Assembly: GCA_023548195.1 (NCBI GenBank)
Contig: JAJHZJ010000414.1
Location: forward strand, 978,501 to 1,042,500
Length of the DNA stretch: 64,000 bases
Source of the DNA: Bettongia penicillata ogilbyi
Lineage: Eukaryota; Chordata; Mammalia; Diprotodontia; Potoroidae
Direction of reading: 5' to 3'
Below the pieces are notes generated by a model. It ran no database searches, was not told the DNA's origin, and was given only the letters and a program-made list of their open reading frames with translations. The stretch's first letter is position 1. Each line of letters starts with the position of its first letter. Of the stretch, positions 22,813-35,554 are shown one piece after another. A program made the position numbers and the translations under genes.

Positions 22813-23499
22813 AGTGATTTTATCAGATTGCATGGGTTAGTCTCTTTTGTCCACAGCTGCTGTAGGGAAGAGTTGTCTCACCTCCCAGAATCACTGAGTC
22901 CCCCTCCTAATGAACTCAACTTGGAACAGAGAGGGATTTGTGCCTTATCAGAACTAATTTGTGGCTTGAATTAGGTGGTTGATCAGGCAAGAATGACTAG
23001 ACTTTTTGTAGTTTCTGATCTAAATGGTAGATTACCCATAGTCTATCAGTTCTTTATTTTAGGTGGGACCATTAATGGGAACAGATGGAAATTAAAAGGA
23101 AGATTTGGATTAAGGAGAAATGGAAAGAGATGAGTTGAGGAGAGATGAAGCAAATTGGCCCCAGTCCCTCCCACCTTGAGTTATAGGGGATAGGGAGTTA
23201 GAGGTTTTAGAGAATAGACAGGAAATTTAATCCGCTTCCATTTTTTAAAGGGAGGGACTGGGAGGACAATGATGGCCCACTTTGCTTTGGAAGAGAGAGG
23301 AGGCTCTTTCTACCTCGCTGATCAGTTTCATCTCCCTATAAATCCTGACTTACGGGGCATTAAAGCATATACATAGAACGGCACTGTCGACTTACTTTGA
23401 GTTTCCAGTCATTCCTATCTTTTTCATTCAAAGCATTGTCTACCCGTTCATCAACCATCCTATATATGACCTTGTTTCACTTAACAATGGTGATGATAA

Positions 23500-23820
23500 T
23501 AATAGCAATAATAGCATTTTAAATATCATTTAAGGTTTGCAAAGTACTTTACAACAACCCTGGGAGGAAGATGCCATTATCATCTCCACTTGAAAGATGA
23601 AGAAACAGGCAAGCAGAGGACATGATTTATCCAGGGTCACTGAGGCTATATTTGAACTCAGGTCAACCCCTGACCCCAAGTTCAGCATTCTGTTCACTAT
23701 GACAGTTAGATACCTCTAGCTTAATCTATCGGGGCCTCAGTTTCTTAATCTGTAAAATGAGAGAGTTTTACTAAGATCCTAAGCTCCCATTCCAGCTCTG
23801 AATCAAGGATCCCCTGTACT
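23500..23820. repeat. reverse CORE-SINE then forward MIR
   Basis: 23500-23718 is minus (tttaaggtttgcaaag, tacaacaaccctggg, atccagggtcactgagg). 23728-23820 is plus (ggcctcagtttcttaatctg). Confidence 0.65.
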
Positions 23821-24254
23821 CACCCCCTCTTAAGGTTTCAGGTGAATCTTCCTTCCTCTCTGTTGTTGGTTTGGGATTAGGTCTGATAAGCAGAAAACGA
23901 TATCTAAAGTAGAAGGAAAAAGGGAAGGGACTGAGGAGAGGTCCAAATAATCCACACCCTGGTGTGGCTCCACTTCAGTTAGATAATGGAGAACTAAGTA
24001 TATTTAAGGATTTTAATGAGAAGGGAGGTGAATTTGAAAAGTTGTACATGCCCTCTTTCTAGATCATAATTAGTTTCCATTGAATCAGTTGTCTTTCCTC
24101 CCTCCCACTCTTCATTCCTTCCATACTAGTTATTCTTCTTTGAGGCAGAAAAAGGAGACTCATCCCTCTCTTTCATCCTCTTTGTAGCCTCGGCCAATTT
24201 TTACTACAAAATATTCCTCATTTCTGTTCTTCTACATGCCCACTGTCATCATTA

Positions 24255-24425
24255 ATCTAATGCCATGCCTGGGTCACTAGGACAGCTACTCCCTCACTTC
24301 AGAATTATCTCCCTTCACAGCACCCTGTACCATGTTGTCAGACCAATCCTCCTAAAATACTACTATCACTTCCTTGCTAAGAAACAGTCTGTGCCATCCC
24401 ATTTTGTGTTGAGGATAAACTTCTT
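24255..24425 (+). repeat. L2 LINE fragment
   Basis: tcagaccaatcctcctaaaa, cacttccttgctaagaaac and gaggataaacttctttgcc follow L2 order. It is cut off by the L1 3' end at 24430. Confidence 0.5.
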
Positions 24426-24429
24426 TGCC

Positions 24430-24840
24430 AGTCTGGCTTTCTTAAAAAAAAGAATTTTTTTTCTATTTCAGTTCTCATCCTCCCAAACCGACCCCTTGAT
24501 TCCAAAATTGAGAACACAAGAAATATCACATGTATATAGTCAATCAAAACAAATTTCCACATTGACCATGTCCAAAAAAATTTGTTTTTATTCTGCATTC
24601 TGAGACCTTCATCTCTTCATTAGGAAGTGGGCAGCATGTTTCATCTTTAGTCCTTTGGAATCCTGGTTAGTCATTAAGCTGATGAGAGTTCAGCATAATA
24701 GTACTGCATCACATTTTTATACCATAACTTGTTCATCCATTTTTATGGACACCCCCTCAGATTGCCATTCTTTGTCACCTCAAAAAGCTATAAATATTTT
24801 TGTACATCCTTAGAATTTGTTTTCTTTATGACTAATTCTT
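24430..24840 (-). repeat. L1 3' UTR, reverse
   Basis: agtcaatcaaaacaaatttcc, acattgaccatgtcc, ttctgcattctgagacc, accataacttgttcatcc and aaatatttttgtacatcc follow the reverse L1 3' UTR. Confidence 0.65.
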
Positions 24841-27070
24841 CCCTTACTCTTCCTTCCTTCTAATTTCCTCTCCCCCCACCTTTCTCTCCTTTTTCCTCTG
24901 TTAAGCAAAATGTATTTCTGTGCTCATTTGTGTGTGTGTATTCTTTATTCTTATGACAATATGAAATATGACAAGTATGGGAGTGAGGTTCAAAGTACCA
25001 GCCACTCCTCTCCATTCCCTCCTCCTTGTTTGTATAGCTGTCTGCTTTCACACTCTGATTATGTGAAATCATTTCTCCTAACATTTCATTCTCTTCCACT
25101 TCTCCTCCCTGCCTCGTCCCAATGTATTCCTCACCCCCTTCATTTCTTAACATCTTCAAGATGTAACAAAACCACTCCAGGGCCTCCCTGTATGAGCCCT
25201 GAAGATGATGAGGTTCAGAGGGGATACATGTATCATATCCCTATATTAGAATGGAAGCATTTATCCTTGTCCTTTATCGCTGTTTCTTCATGTTTACCTT
25301 TTTTATGTTCGAACTTCAAAGTTTCTCTGTAGTTCTGGTCTTTTCATCAGGAATGCTTGGAAGTCCTTTATTTCATTAAAAATTCACTTTCCACCCTTTG
25401 TGTAGCTGTACTAGTTTTGCTAGGTAAGTTATTCTTGGCTGTAATCACATATCCTTTGCCTTCTGAAATGTCATATTCCAAGCTCTCTGCTCCTTTATAT
25501 TGGTGGTTGCTAAATTATGTGTGATCCTGACGGTGACTCCTCAGTATTTGAATTCTGTCTTTCTAGCTGCTTGAGATATTTTTTTCTTTGGTCTGAAAGC
25601 TCTGAATTTTGACTATGATGTTCCTAGCAATTTTCATTTTGGAGTTTATTTCAGAAGATGATTGATGAGTTCTTTCTATTTCCATTTTACCTTCCGGTTC
25701 TAAGAAATCTAGACAATTTTCTTTTAAGATTGTTTTTAAAATACAATGTCTAGGCTCTTTGGGGTGAGTGGATGAGGACAGTCAGATAGTCCAATGATTC
25801 TTAAATTTTTTTTTCTCTTTGATCAGTTTTGTAGGTAAATTATATTTGCTCTGAGATACTTTATATTTTCTTCTATTTTTTAAGTCTTTTTACTCTGTTT
25901 TAATATTTCTTGTTGCCTTACAAAGTCATTAGTTTCTCTTTGGTCCACTCTAATTTGCAAGGAGTTTGTTGTTGGGCAAGGTTTTGTAGCTCTTGTGTCA
26001 AGGTATTGACACCTTTCCAATTCTTTCTTCCATAGCTCTCATTTTTTTTTCCTCAAGTGCTCTCATTCCAGTTATAAAAAGCATTTTAAACATTTTTTAG
26101 ATCTTGCTTCACCTCTTCCAGGAATTCTGATTGAGTTTATGTACCAGCTGTACTTTTTAATGAGGCTTTGCTTATAGATGTTTTGAAGTCATTCTCTTCC
26201 TGCATTTGTGTCTTGAGTGTGTCTGCTACTGTAATAACTCACTATGGTGGGATTCTTTTTTGTTTGCCGTTCTTTCAGGCTGCTTGTCTTGAGACCTGAT
26301 GTTAGGGCTGAGCTCTGCCACGTTTCGGGAGGGAAGGTGTGGTCCGGTCCTGCTGCTGCTTTCTTGGAGGGATTGGGTGTTGTGTTATTATAGGATCTTA
26401 GGGTCAAGCTGGAGACCTGCAAGCTTTCAGCATTCCCAAAGTGATCTGATCTAGGGCAGAAAGTCTGAGCTCTGCAAGTCCCTGACCTACCTTTGGGTTT
26501 GTGTAAGAGTAGACTGTGTCTAGGCTCTGCCCCATCATCTAGATGGAAAGTCCTGTTGGGTCGGAGTAGCCGGATTATAGGCTCCACCTTATTCTGGGAT
26601 TCCTGCCTTCGTTATTCCTCTGCAGGCTGGACTAGATCCTAGAAGTGAGATCTTGCACAGAATCTGGAGTCTGAGTTAAATCACTGCTGCTGCTAGCTTC
26701 ACTCCCCTGTTCAGGTCTTCTTTTCAGTCTCCACCGATGAGTGAATAGTCCCAGGTAATGGGTGACAAATTATCCATTCTCACCTGTCTCTATTTTAGTG
26801 CTTCAGTATAGGTCTAGGGGTGCTCTGATGTGGGTCTGAGATCTCCTCTTACTGGGGTTCAGAGCCTCCCTGAGCCCTGGAGTGCCCTTGGCCTGACTCT
26901 GTCTCGGGCAGATCTCCCTGCCTGTCTTTTTTATGCTAACCTGAGCTGGTTACTGTAACGTTTTCTGGATATGCCCTTGAGGATGGTTTGGTGCATTTTA
27001 TAGATCTGTGTGGAGATATTTGTGGAGAGGAGCTCGTTGTTTTGCTTCTTTACACCATGCTGAGATCTAA
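24840..27070 (-). mobile_element. HAL1 (ORF1-only L1 relative), degraded, reverse
   Basis: Shares long runs of similarity with the copy at 34450-37364: ctggtcttttcatcaggaatg, catattccaagctctctgc, agctgcttgagatattttttt and accttccggttctaagaaatc (ORF1 carboxyl part reversed). It then runs into a 5'-UTR-like GC-richer end at 26200-27070. No intact ORF1 and no ORF2. An L2 3' end (ggcactcaataaatatttg) follows. Confidence 0.6.
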
Positions 27071-27149
27071 ACAGGCACTCAATAAATATTTGTTGATCAG
27101 GAACAAAAAAAAATTTCATTCAGAAGAAAGAGGGTTTGATTTAAAGTCA

Positions 27150-27385
27150 GCGGTTATTGTTCAGTCATTGAAGTCATGATTCTTTGTGACCTGTTAGGGG
27201 TGTTCTTGGCAAGAGTTAGAGGACTTGAGTTCAAATCCTGATGCTTCTTCCATTTACTACCTGGGTGACCTTGGGTAAGTAACTACATCTTTCAAAGCCT
27301 CAGTTACCTCGTATGTAAAACAAGGAAGTTAACCTAGAACTAGAGTATCTTTAAGACTCATTCCAGCTCTAAATATCTGATCCTA
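27150..27385. repeat. SINE tail (minus) abutting MIR (plus)
   Basis: 27150-27212 has a reverse SINE tail (gttcagtcattgaagtcatg). 27213-27385 is a forward MIR (gagttcaaatcctgatgc, gtgaccttgggtaag). Confidence 0.55.
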
Positions 27386-27789
27386 AGAGTTACCCTTCCT
27401 TAGATCTCTTCCATAGTCCTCCATCTTGAGTGACCTTGCCAAATCTGATGGTACCCTCCAAAACATCTCCCCAGATCACATAGATTCTTTCTGGGGCAGC
27501 AGTGGCAGCAGCAGCTAGTGTTTAAAGGGCCAGTAGCTCGAGAAACAACATGGATAAATTGGATTGGAGAGGCATGAAGGTGGCTCTTAAGAGTCAGGGC
27601 ATATGTTTGTGGTCTGACTGCTGCACTGGTCCAGAAGCCTCACCAGTGGCCATGATCATGACTTCCCATCACACTGTCAGTACCCCAAGAACAGAGACTA
27701 AGCCTCCCACATTGGAGTAGGTGCTGAGTATGAAGACCATGTGTAATCCTTCTGTATATTTCCCCAACCACCTATCCCAGAGAGCCTAA

Positions 27790-27962
27790 AGATAGCTGGA
27801 GAAAACCTTGGAGACCATCCAATCTTGCCTCTATATTATATAGATGAGAAAAATAAAGATGAGAGGTTAAATCCCTTACCTAAAGGCACACAGGTAATAA
27901 AACAACCAGAATAGGACCCTCTAACTCCAAAGCTAGTTCTCTCTCCACCATGCCACCCTTCC
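27790..27962 (-). repeat. MIR, reverse
   Basis: tatagatgagaaaaataaag, cctaaaggcacacagg and ctccaccatgccaccc. Confidence 0.6.
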
Positions 27963-28413
27963 CTCCTTCTCTGTACACTCGGAATTCAGTCATTCCTCTT
28001 TGACTGGGGAATCTGAGTGGTCTGCCAACTAAAGGTAAAAGAACATCTGGAAGCCAGTGGATCGGGAATCTTTTTCTAGGGGAACCATCCTGTCCTCTAG
28101 GCTAGACTGCAGCTAGCATAACAGTCCAGAGCCAGCTCTGCAACTGGGAATTTGGGAGGTGGGAACCATGGGCTCTACGGGTCCATTTCAATCCCTGGAG
28201 AGAGAGAAGAAGGGAGTGTCCATAGTAAATCTTACTGGAAAGGAGGAAGTCCAGAGGAGTAATTGCCACAGTATGAGATGACCTCTTTTCTGCCTCTTGA
28301 GTCTGGCAGGAAGGTGCTTGGTATTGGTGGAAGGATTGGGGTGTATATGTGTGTGTGTGAGGGGAAAGGCGATTTTGTTATGCAAAAACAGATGATGTAA
28401 CATGGAAATCTTC

Positions 28414-28660
28414 AGGCAGCTAGATGGTGAAGTAGGTAAAGAGCTGGGACTGAAGTCATGAGGTCTCATATCCTTGAGTTCAAATCTAGCCTCAGATACT
28501 TCCTAGCTACGTGACCCTGGACAAGTCACTTAACCCTGTTTGTCTCAGTTTTCTCATCTGTAAAATGATCTGGAGAAGGAAATGGCGAACCAATCTATAT
28601 CTTTACCAAGAAAACTCTAAATGGGGTCCCAAAGAGTCAGACATGACTGAAAAACTGACT
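28414..28660 (+). repeat. marsupial CORE-SINE
   Basis: aggcagctagatggtgaag, ttgagttcaaatctagcc, ggacaagtcacttaaccctg, gaaggaaatggcgaacc and gagtcagacatgactg. Confidence 0.85.
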
Positions 28661-29221
28661 GTTAGCATGAAAATCATTGCAAAGATTAAACTCTGTAGTG
28701 TCTCTGGGGATCTCTAACAGCGTCTTTTGACCACACTGCTTCCTGTCAGAACAATTTGTTTCCAATTGATTTTCAACACCACCCTGAAGTCCCTTTGCTA
28801 CCTCTCCTCCCCCTTCTACTTGCATTAAACAGAGAGCATCTCCCAGGGAGTTTCATAGAAACTCTGGGTTTAGGAAACAGAGGCAAGGCAGAAATGATTC
28901 CATTTCTCTCAGGCCTGCTGCTGAATTTCCTTTCGTCTCCTTGCTGCAGGAGACACTGGGTACAAACAGACAAGTTTAACGTCACACCCACAGCCCAAAT
29001 AAACACACAGCCTGAGGGGAGCCAACAGATTGAGTTTCAGAAATGTTGGGTTTCTGTGATGTGGAGGCAGGGGGGATCAACCTTGTAAGTAGTTCTTTGT
29101 AAATATTCAACACCTCACTCTTCTTCCCTTCTCCCTCCCACCAACAATCACAGAATCACCAATACTGCTCATCCCTGCCCCTTCCTCTGTAGCTGATGTA
29201 TAAATACTGATTAATTAATTG

Positions 29222-29425
29222 GAGGAGGCAGCTGGTGAATGCACAGGCCTGAAATCAGGAGACTTGGGTGCTAGCCTGGGTTTTGTCACTGACCAGCTGT
29301 GTGACCTCAGGCAAGTCACTTAACTCCTCTGGGCCTCATTGTCCTCATCTGGAAAATGAGAGGTTGGACTCAGTGGTCTCTGGGGTCCTTTTAGTTCGAA
29401 CATTCTCTAGCTATAATTTCGATTC
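29222..29425 (+). repeat. MIR
   Basis: aggcagctggtgaatgc, agctgtgtgacctcaggcaag and gaggttggactcagtgg. Well-preserved core. Confidence 0.75.
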
Positions 29426-29961
29426 TGGAGCCTAGCTAAAACTACTCAGATCTTTTGTTTGGTTGTCACATTTCTAAATGAGTTCTTGCTCTCTATTTTA
29501 TCTATGTAAGGATAATCCATTCTATGCTAGTCAGTCAATATTATTTATTATATTCTGCATGATGCATAATCGATCTATGTGCCAATATATACAGATCCAT
29601 ATCAGAATTCAAATAAGGGAGAGTGGGGTATGTTTGAGCATTACCAATAAGAAGTGAATTTGAAAAGTTTGCGTGCCTTCTGGACTATTGAGATGATAAC
29701 CGGTATCTATTGTATGTCATTCTTCTTCCTATGCCACCTTGGTATGGGTTTTTCTTCTGCCATTGTAGATTGTACACCCTCCACTCCTTAGCAAATTATT
29801 CCATAAATTGTTTTGACAAAAACAGCTGATCGCCTGGTGGCCAAAATTCTGGTGATGAGTTTTCTGAGCTAGTCCTAAAATCAAAGACATTCATTACTTG
29901 AAGTCATTCCATCTCCATATAGGGCTTACTAATGCTTGCAATCCCATGGTATAGTCTAGGA

Positions 29962-30135
29962 CAGGGGTGAAGAGCATGTGGCCTTCTAGGTTCTTGGGTG
30001 TGGCCTTTTGACTGAGTCCAAGTTCTACAGAACAAATCTTTTTATTAAGGGGATTTGTTGTGTCAAGTTTGGATTCAGAGGGCAGCACTAGAGTACCGAG
30101 AGGGCCACATGTGGACTTGAGGCTGCAGGCTCCCA
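29962..30135. mobile_element. hAT-like nonautonomous DNA transposon, copy 2
   Basis: Left caggggtgaagagcatgtgg and right gaggctgcaggctcccac are decayed terminal inverted repeats. Central arms mirror each other (caagttctacagaacaaat against ttgttgtgtcaagtttgg). Flanks gtctagga and ccttagga may be an 8-bp target duplication. Confidence 0.6.
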
Positions 30136-30236
30136 CCCTTAGGAGAATGGAGGTTCATCTCCACATTGCAGTAAGGATTTAGAATAAGACGGTAAAGGGG
30201 TAGGTACATGGTATATGTATTATACACATACACAGC

Positions 30237-30472
30237 TCGAGCAGTGGATAGAGTCCTGGGCCTGGAGTCAGGAAGACCTGAGTTCAAATATGACCTCAAA
30301 CACTTACTAACTGGGTGACCCTGGTTAAGTCACTTAACTCTCTTTGCCTCAGTTTCCTCACCTGTAAAATGAGCTGGAGAAGGAAATGGCAAACCACTCC
30401 AGTATCTCTGCCAAGAAAACCTCAATTGGGGTCAGGAGGAGTCAGATATAACGGAAATGACTGAACAGCAAT
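30237..30472 (+). repeat. marsupial CORE-SINE
   Basis: cagtggatagagtcctggg, agtcaggaagacctgagttc, cctcagtttcctcacctg and ggaaatggcaaaccactcc. Only the first bases of the head are missing. Confidence 0.85.
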
Positions 30473-30689
30473 AGGATTATTTTAGCCACACAAGTCCAAA
30501 ATCTTGATGTCCTCACTTGTGGCGGCTACAGTTTATTATTTGTGTCACCACGGTCTCTTTTCTGTGTGTCCCCTTCTCTCTACTTACCCCAACACCACCC
30601 TATTTCACGCTTCTTACTGGATCACGGCTGCAAGTCTTAGTTCTTTCCCCATGCCGATCGATGTGGCTGGATAAATTGGTCGAAAGCAC

Positions 30690-31110
30690 ATTTCTGCCAG
30701 ACTACTTTCCAGTTTTCTCAGCAGTTTTTGTCAAGTAACGCTGTACTTCTGTGTTCAGTGACTTCTGAGACTTGCCTACCTACTGATCAACTTTTCTGTT
30801 TTGTTTTTTTTTACCATTATAATGATGACTGCTTTGACCTGTCATTCCCCTCTCTTGAGAATCTTTTTGATTCTTCCCCTTGAGATTCTTGAATTTTTGT
30901 TCCTCTAGGTCAGGGGTGGGGAACCTGCAGCCTTAAGGCCACATGTAGCCTTCTAAATCCTTGCGTGGGGCATTTTGACTTTTCGACCAAATGGATTCAG
31001 CCAAAAGGACGCACTTAAGGATTTAGAAGACCACAGGTTCCCCGCCCCTGCAGGTGAATTCCATTATTGTTTTCCTAGTTCAGTTAAGTAATTCTTTGGT
31101 AATTTGATTG
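30690..31110 (-). repeat. L1 3'-UTR fragment interrupted by hAT copy 3
   Basis: 30700-30910 and 31051-31110 both align by eye with 33470-33810 (ccagttttctcagc, gccaagtg/caggtgaatt, ttctttggtaatttgattggc). They form one reverse L1 3' UTR split by the element at 30911-31050. Confidence 0.65.
30911..31050. mobile_element. hAT-like nonautonomous DNA transposon, copy 3 (best TIRs)
   Basis: Starts caggggtggggaacctgc and ends caggttccccgcccctg, near-perfect terminal inverted repeats of about 16 bp. The arms are largely complementary (ccttctaaatccttgcg against cttaaggatttagaag). It sits within an L1 3' UTR, with aggt repeated at both junctions. Confidence 0.75.
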
Positions 31111-31129
31111 GCCTAGGTTCTTTCTGGCT

Positions 31130-31740
31130 CCAAATCGGCGATCCCTATGCCTTCCCAGGCTTCACTCTTTCACTCAAGTCGTCTCACCTTCCTCTCCTCG
31201 ATCTCGCTCCTCCACTCCCCTTCATTCTCTCCAACACATCTGCTCTCTCCACCACCCCCACTGCGGCCCTGCCCTTCACCTCTGTCTACCAGAATTCTCA
31301 GGTCTTTCCTTTAAAGCCCCACCTGATGAACCTGTTCCACCTACTGTTTGGAGGCACCATATCTCTTCCTCCTGACCCACAGCAGCCACTTCAGATGCTC
31401 AGTTGAATTGAATTTCACTGCCCAGTTCCTTAGATAAGCATGTAACACTCAGTGTTTTCACTTTGTCCCCCACATATTTTCTCCTTAAAATTTTACTGTG
31501 AAGTTTCCATCCCCCACCACTCTAGCTCTCTGGAAATCAAACTCTTTCAGGTCACCAGTAGTTTATTAATTGCCAAATCCCATTTTCTTTTTCAGCCCTC
31601 ATCCCCCTTTAACTTCAACTCTCAACAAGTATTTATTAAACATTTACAGCATATGCAAAGCACTGAGATTACAAAAATAAAACAATTACAAATAAAACTA
31701 TTCCCATCCTCAAAGACATTCTGTCATGATCTAATACATA
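31130..31740. repeat. L2 LINE fragments, mixed orientation
   Basis: 31130-31620 is plus (ctttcaggtcaccagtag, ttattaattgccaaatccc, cagccctcatccccc). 31620-31740 is a minus L2 end (caagtatttattaaacattt, aaagcactgagattac). Confidence 0.5.
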
Positions 31741-31814
31741 AATACATGTGTATGTATGTTTATATGTCTATGCATGAGTAGGTATATATGTTTGTAATAT
31801 ATAGATATTATATA

Positions 31815-32042
31815 ATGAATAGAATACCAGATCTAGAGTCAAGAAGACCTGAGCTGAAATCCAGCTTCAGATACTTCCTAGCTGTGTGACCTTGGACAAG
31901 TCACTTAACCCTGTTTGCCTCAATGTCCTCATGTGTAAAATGAGCTGGAGAAGGAAAATGGCAAACCACTCTAGGATTTCTGCTAAGAGAATCCCAAATG
32001 GGGTCACAGAGTCAGACACAACTGAAATAACTGAACAACAAT
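31815..32042 (+). repeat. marsupial CORE-SINE
   Basis: gagtcaagaagacctgagc, ctgtgtgaccttggacaagtc, gagctggagaaggaaaatgg and gggtcacagagtcagacac. Confidence 0.85.
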
Positions 32043-32119
32043 ATGTTACATTCTATAGGGAGGCTGCTGCTTATGCAGTTAAGTAAATACAAAGTATATA
32101 CAATGTGATACAAAGTAGC

Positions 32120-33960
32120 TTTTCAAAACCATTTATGTATTTATTTAGCTTTCTTACATTTCTTTCTTTTGCAGGCAATTGTTATCTCTCTCTCTCTCAC
32201 TGCCCCTCCCCATTGAACCATTAGGAATACATTATATGTACATATATGTATGTACATACATATATACACATATGTGTGTATACACATCAGATTCACATAA
32301 TCCAGCAAAGCAACATCCCACATCGATCATGTCTGAAAATGTATGTCTCATCCTGCATCTTGAATCTATCACCTCTCTGGCAGGACGTAGGTGGTATGAG
32401 TCATCTTTAGCCCTCTGGACTCATGTTTTATAATTGCATTAATCAGAGTTCTAAGGTCTTTGAAAATTGTTTGTCTCTATAATGTTGCTGTCATTGTGGA
32501 AATTATTCTAGCTCTACTCATTTCACTCTATATCAGTTAATAAAGATTTTTCTAATTTCTCCTAAAACTGTCCTTTTGTCATTTCTTATGACACAGTAAT
32601 ATTCTATTGCATACTTACATATATCACAGCTTGTCTAACCATTCCCCAATAAGTGGGCACTCCTTTTCCTTCCCATTTTAGGTTATTATGAAAAGAACTG
32701 CTATAAACATTTCGGTGTCCATAAGTCCTTTTCCATTTTCTTTGTTCTCTTTGGGTATAGAGCTAGTAATTATATAATTGAGCCAAAGAGTATGTACAAT
32801 TTAGAATTTGGGGACATAGTCCAAAATGATTTACAAAATGACTAGATAAATTCACAGTTCGAACAACAATATATTAGTGTGTCTGTTTTCCCATAGACCC
32901 TTCAACATCTGTCATTTTCCTTATTTGGCATCTTTGCCAGTCTTAGGAATGTGAGGTGGAACCTCAGAGTTGCTTTTATTTGCATTTCTCTAATTATTTG
33001 TGGTTTGGGACATTCTTATAAGGTTATTGGTAGCTTAGGTTTCTTTCTTTGAAAACTACCTGTTTGCATCCTTTCACTATGCATTTGTTAGAGGAAAGAC
33101 TTAGTCTTATAAATTTGAACCAATTACTTATCTTGGATGATAACTTTATCAGAGAAATTTAATGAAAAGACTTTTTTCTGTTGCCCGTTTCCTTCCTGAT
33201 TTTAATTGTATTAGATTGGTTTGTATAAGAACTTACCTTTCAATTTTGTATGGTCAAAATTGGCCACTTTATTTTCTTTGATTCTTTTCTGTTGAATGTT
33301 TAGTCATGAACCCTTTCCCAATTCACAGAGCTAAAAGGTAATTTACTCTTTGTTCCTTTAATTTGCTTATGATATCACCTTTTGTGTCTAAGTCAGGTGT
33401 CTTTTTGCAGGTTATTTTGGTATATGTTTTGGAATATTGATCTATTCTCAATTTCTACCAAATTGCTTTCCAGTTTTCCCAGCCATTTTTGCCAGTAACT
33501 GGAGTTTAGGAGTTTATCTAACTATGCTACTGTGTTTACTTGCTTTGATACATTATATACCTATTTTTTTCCACTGATTAACCACATTTTCATAACTGTA
33601 CCCAGAGGCCTATAATCAAAGAGAACAAAACCTTTTTAATAATTATTGCGTTGTAGTAAAATTTAAGATCTGGTACTGATTGACCCTCCTTTCTTTCCAC
33701 CTTTTTTTTCATTATTGCCCTTGAGATTTCTTGACCTTCTGTTCTTCCAAGTGAATTTTATAATTTTTTTTAGCTCTATGAGACAATTTCTTGGTAATTT
33801 GGTATGGCTATGTCAATTAATTTAGATAATATTGTCATTTTTATTATTTTAGATCAACCTATCCTTGAGCAATTAATATTTTTTCAATTACTTATGTCTA
33901 TTTTTGCAAAGAGTGTTTTATGGTTGAATTCATATAGTTCTTAGCTGTATCTTAGTAGAT
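32120..33960 (-). mobile_element. L1 3' UTR, long reverse copy
   Basis: Begins with an A/T-rich tail and TATG microsatellite, then aatccagcaaagcaacatcc, tctcatcctgcatcttg, attccccaataagtgggc, gagccaaagagtatgtac, ttgcatttctctaattatttg and ttttggtatatgttttgg. These are landmarks of an L1 3' UTR in reverse order. About 1.8 kb, with no ORF2 detected. Confidence 0.7.
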
Positions 33961-34324
33961 AGACTCCCAAATAGTTTATACCTACAATAAATAAATTCAA
34001 AGGGGAAAGAGCAGTAACAACTGGGTGTTAAGGATCAGGAAAAGCTTCCTGAGGGATTCTATGAAGCAAAGGTGAAAAGATAGTTCATTACAGACACAGA
34101 GGACTTCCTATACAAAATTATGGAGATAGGCAATGGGATGGAACATGTTTGGAATACACAGTAGGTCAATTTACCTATGAGGGATTTTGCATGAAGGTGA
34201 ATAATATGAAATAATACTGGAAAGATATGTGAAAGACATGTCGGGATAGAAATGTTTGGAGAGTGAGATGTGGTCAAATCTGTTTTAGGACAGTTGTATG
34301 GAAGATGGATTATATAATCACATG

Positions 34325-34449
34325 ATTATATATTTAGAATTAGGAGGAATCTTAGAAGCTGTTGATGTTCATCACCTCTTTCATTTTACAGATGTGACAT
34401 TCACTTAGGGGTTAAGTGACAGCTAGTAAGTGTCTGAGGTGGGATTTGT
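34325..34449 (-). repeat. MIR, reverse, host of the HAL1 insertion
   Basis: cattttacagatgtgac, gttaagtgacagctagtaag and tgtctgaggtgggatttg. The repeat text stops where HAL1 begins, and its last 13 bp reappear at 37365. Confidence 0.7.
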
Positions 34450-35254
34450 TTTTTTCACTTTTTTAAGATTTAAATTTATTTATTTTTAGTTTTCAATATT
34501 CATTTTCACAAGCTTTTGAGTTTCAAATTTTCTCTCCATCTTTCCCTTCCCCCATCTCAAGGTGGCAAGCATTCTGATTACCCCTTCACCCATTCTGCCC
34601 TCCCTTTTATCATCTCCCCCTCTTATCCCCTTGTCCTTTACTTTCTTGAAGGGCAAGATAGATTTTTATACTCCATTGCCTGTAAATCTTATTTCCCAGT
34701 TGCATGTAAAAACAATTTCTAAACGTTTGTTTTTAACACTTTGAGTTCCAAATTCTCTCCCTTCTTCACTTCCCACCCACCCCTATTGAGGAGGCAAGCA
34801 ATTCAATATAGATTATACATGTGTAGTTATGCAAAGCACCTCCATAATAGTCATGTTGTAAAAGATTGACTATATTTCCCTCCATCCTATTCGCCCCCCA
34901 ATTATTTTATTTTCTCTTTTGACCCTGTCCCTTTTCTAAAGTGTTTGCTTCTGACTACCCCCTTTCCCAATCTGCCCTCTCTTCTATCATCCCCTCCTCT
35001 TATTCCCTTCCCCCTTACTTTCCTGTAGGGTAAGATACCCAATTGAGTGTGTATGTTATTCCCTCCATATGCCAAATCTGACGAGAGTAAGGTTAACTCA
35101 TTCCTTCTCACCTCCAACCTTTTTCTTGTCTCCTTTATGTGAGATAATTTACCCAGTTCTATCTCTCCCTTTCTGCTTCTCCCAATATTTTCCTCTCTCA
35201 CCCTTTAATTTTATTCTTTAGATATCATCTCTTTATATTCAACTCACCTTGTGC

Positions 35255-35350
35255 CATCCATCCATCCATCCATCTATCTACTTAGCTATCTGTATCTATC
35301 TATCCATCTATCTGTCTATCTGTATCTATCTATCTATATCTATTTGTCTA
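35255..35350. repeat. (ATCC)n/(ATCT)n simple repeat
   Basis: Tetranucleotide runs of tcca and tcta type inside the HAL1 3' portion. Confidence 0.9.
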
Positions 35351-35554
35351 TTTCCTCCAATTACTCTAATACTGAGAAAGGTCTCATGAGTTACCAATAT
35401 CATCTTTCTATGTAGGAATGGAAACAGTTCAACTTTAATAAGTCTCTTATGATTTCTATTTCCTGTTTACCTTTTCATGTTTCTCTTGATTCTTGTATTT
35501 GAAAGTCAAATTTTCTATTCAGCTCTGGTCTTTTCATCAAGAATGCTTGAAAGT

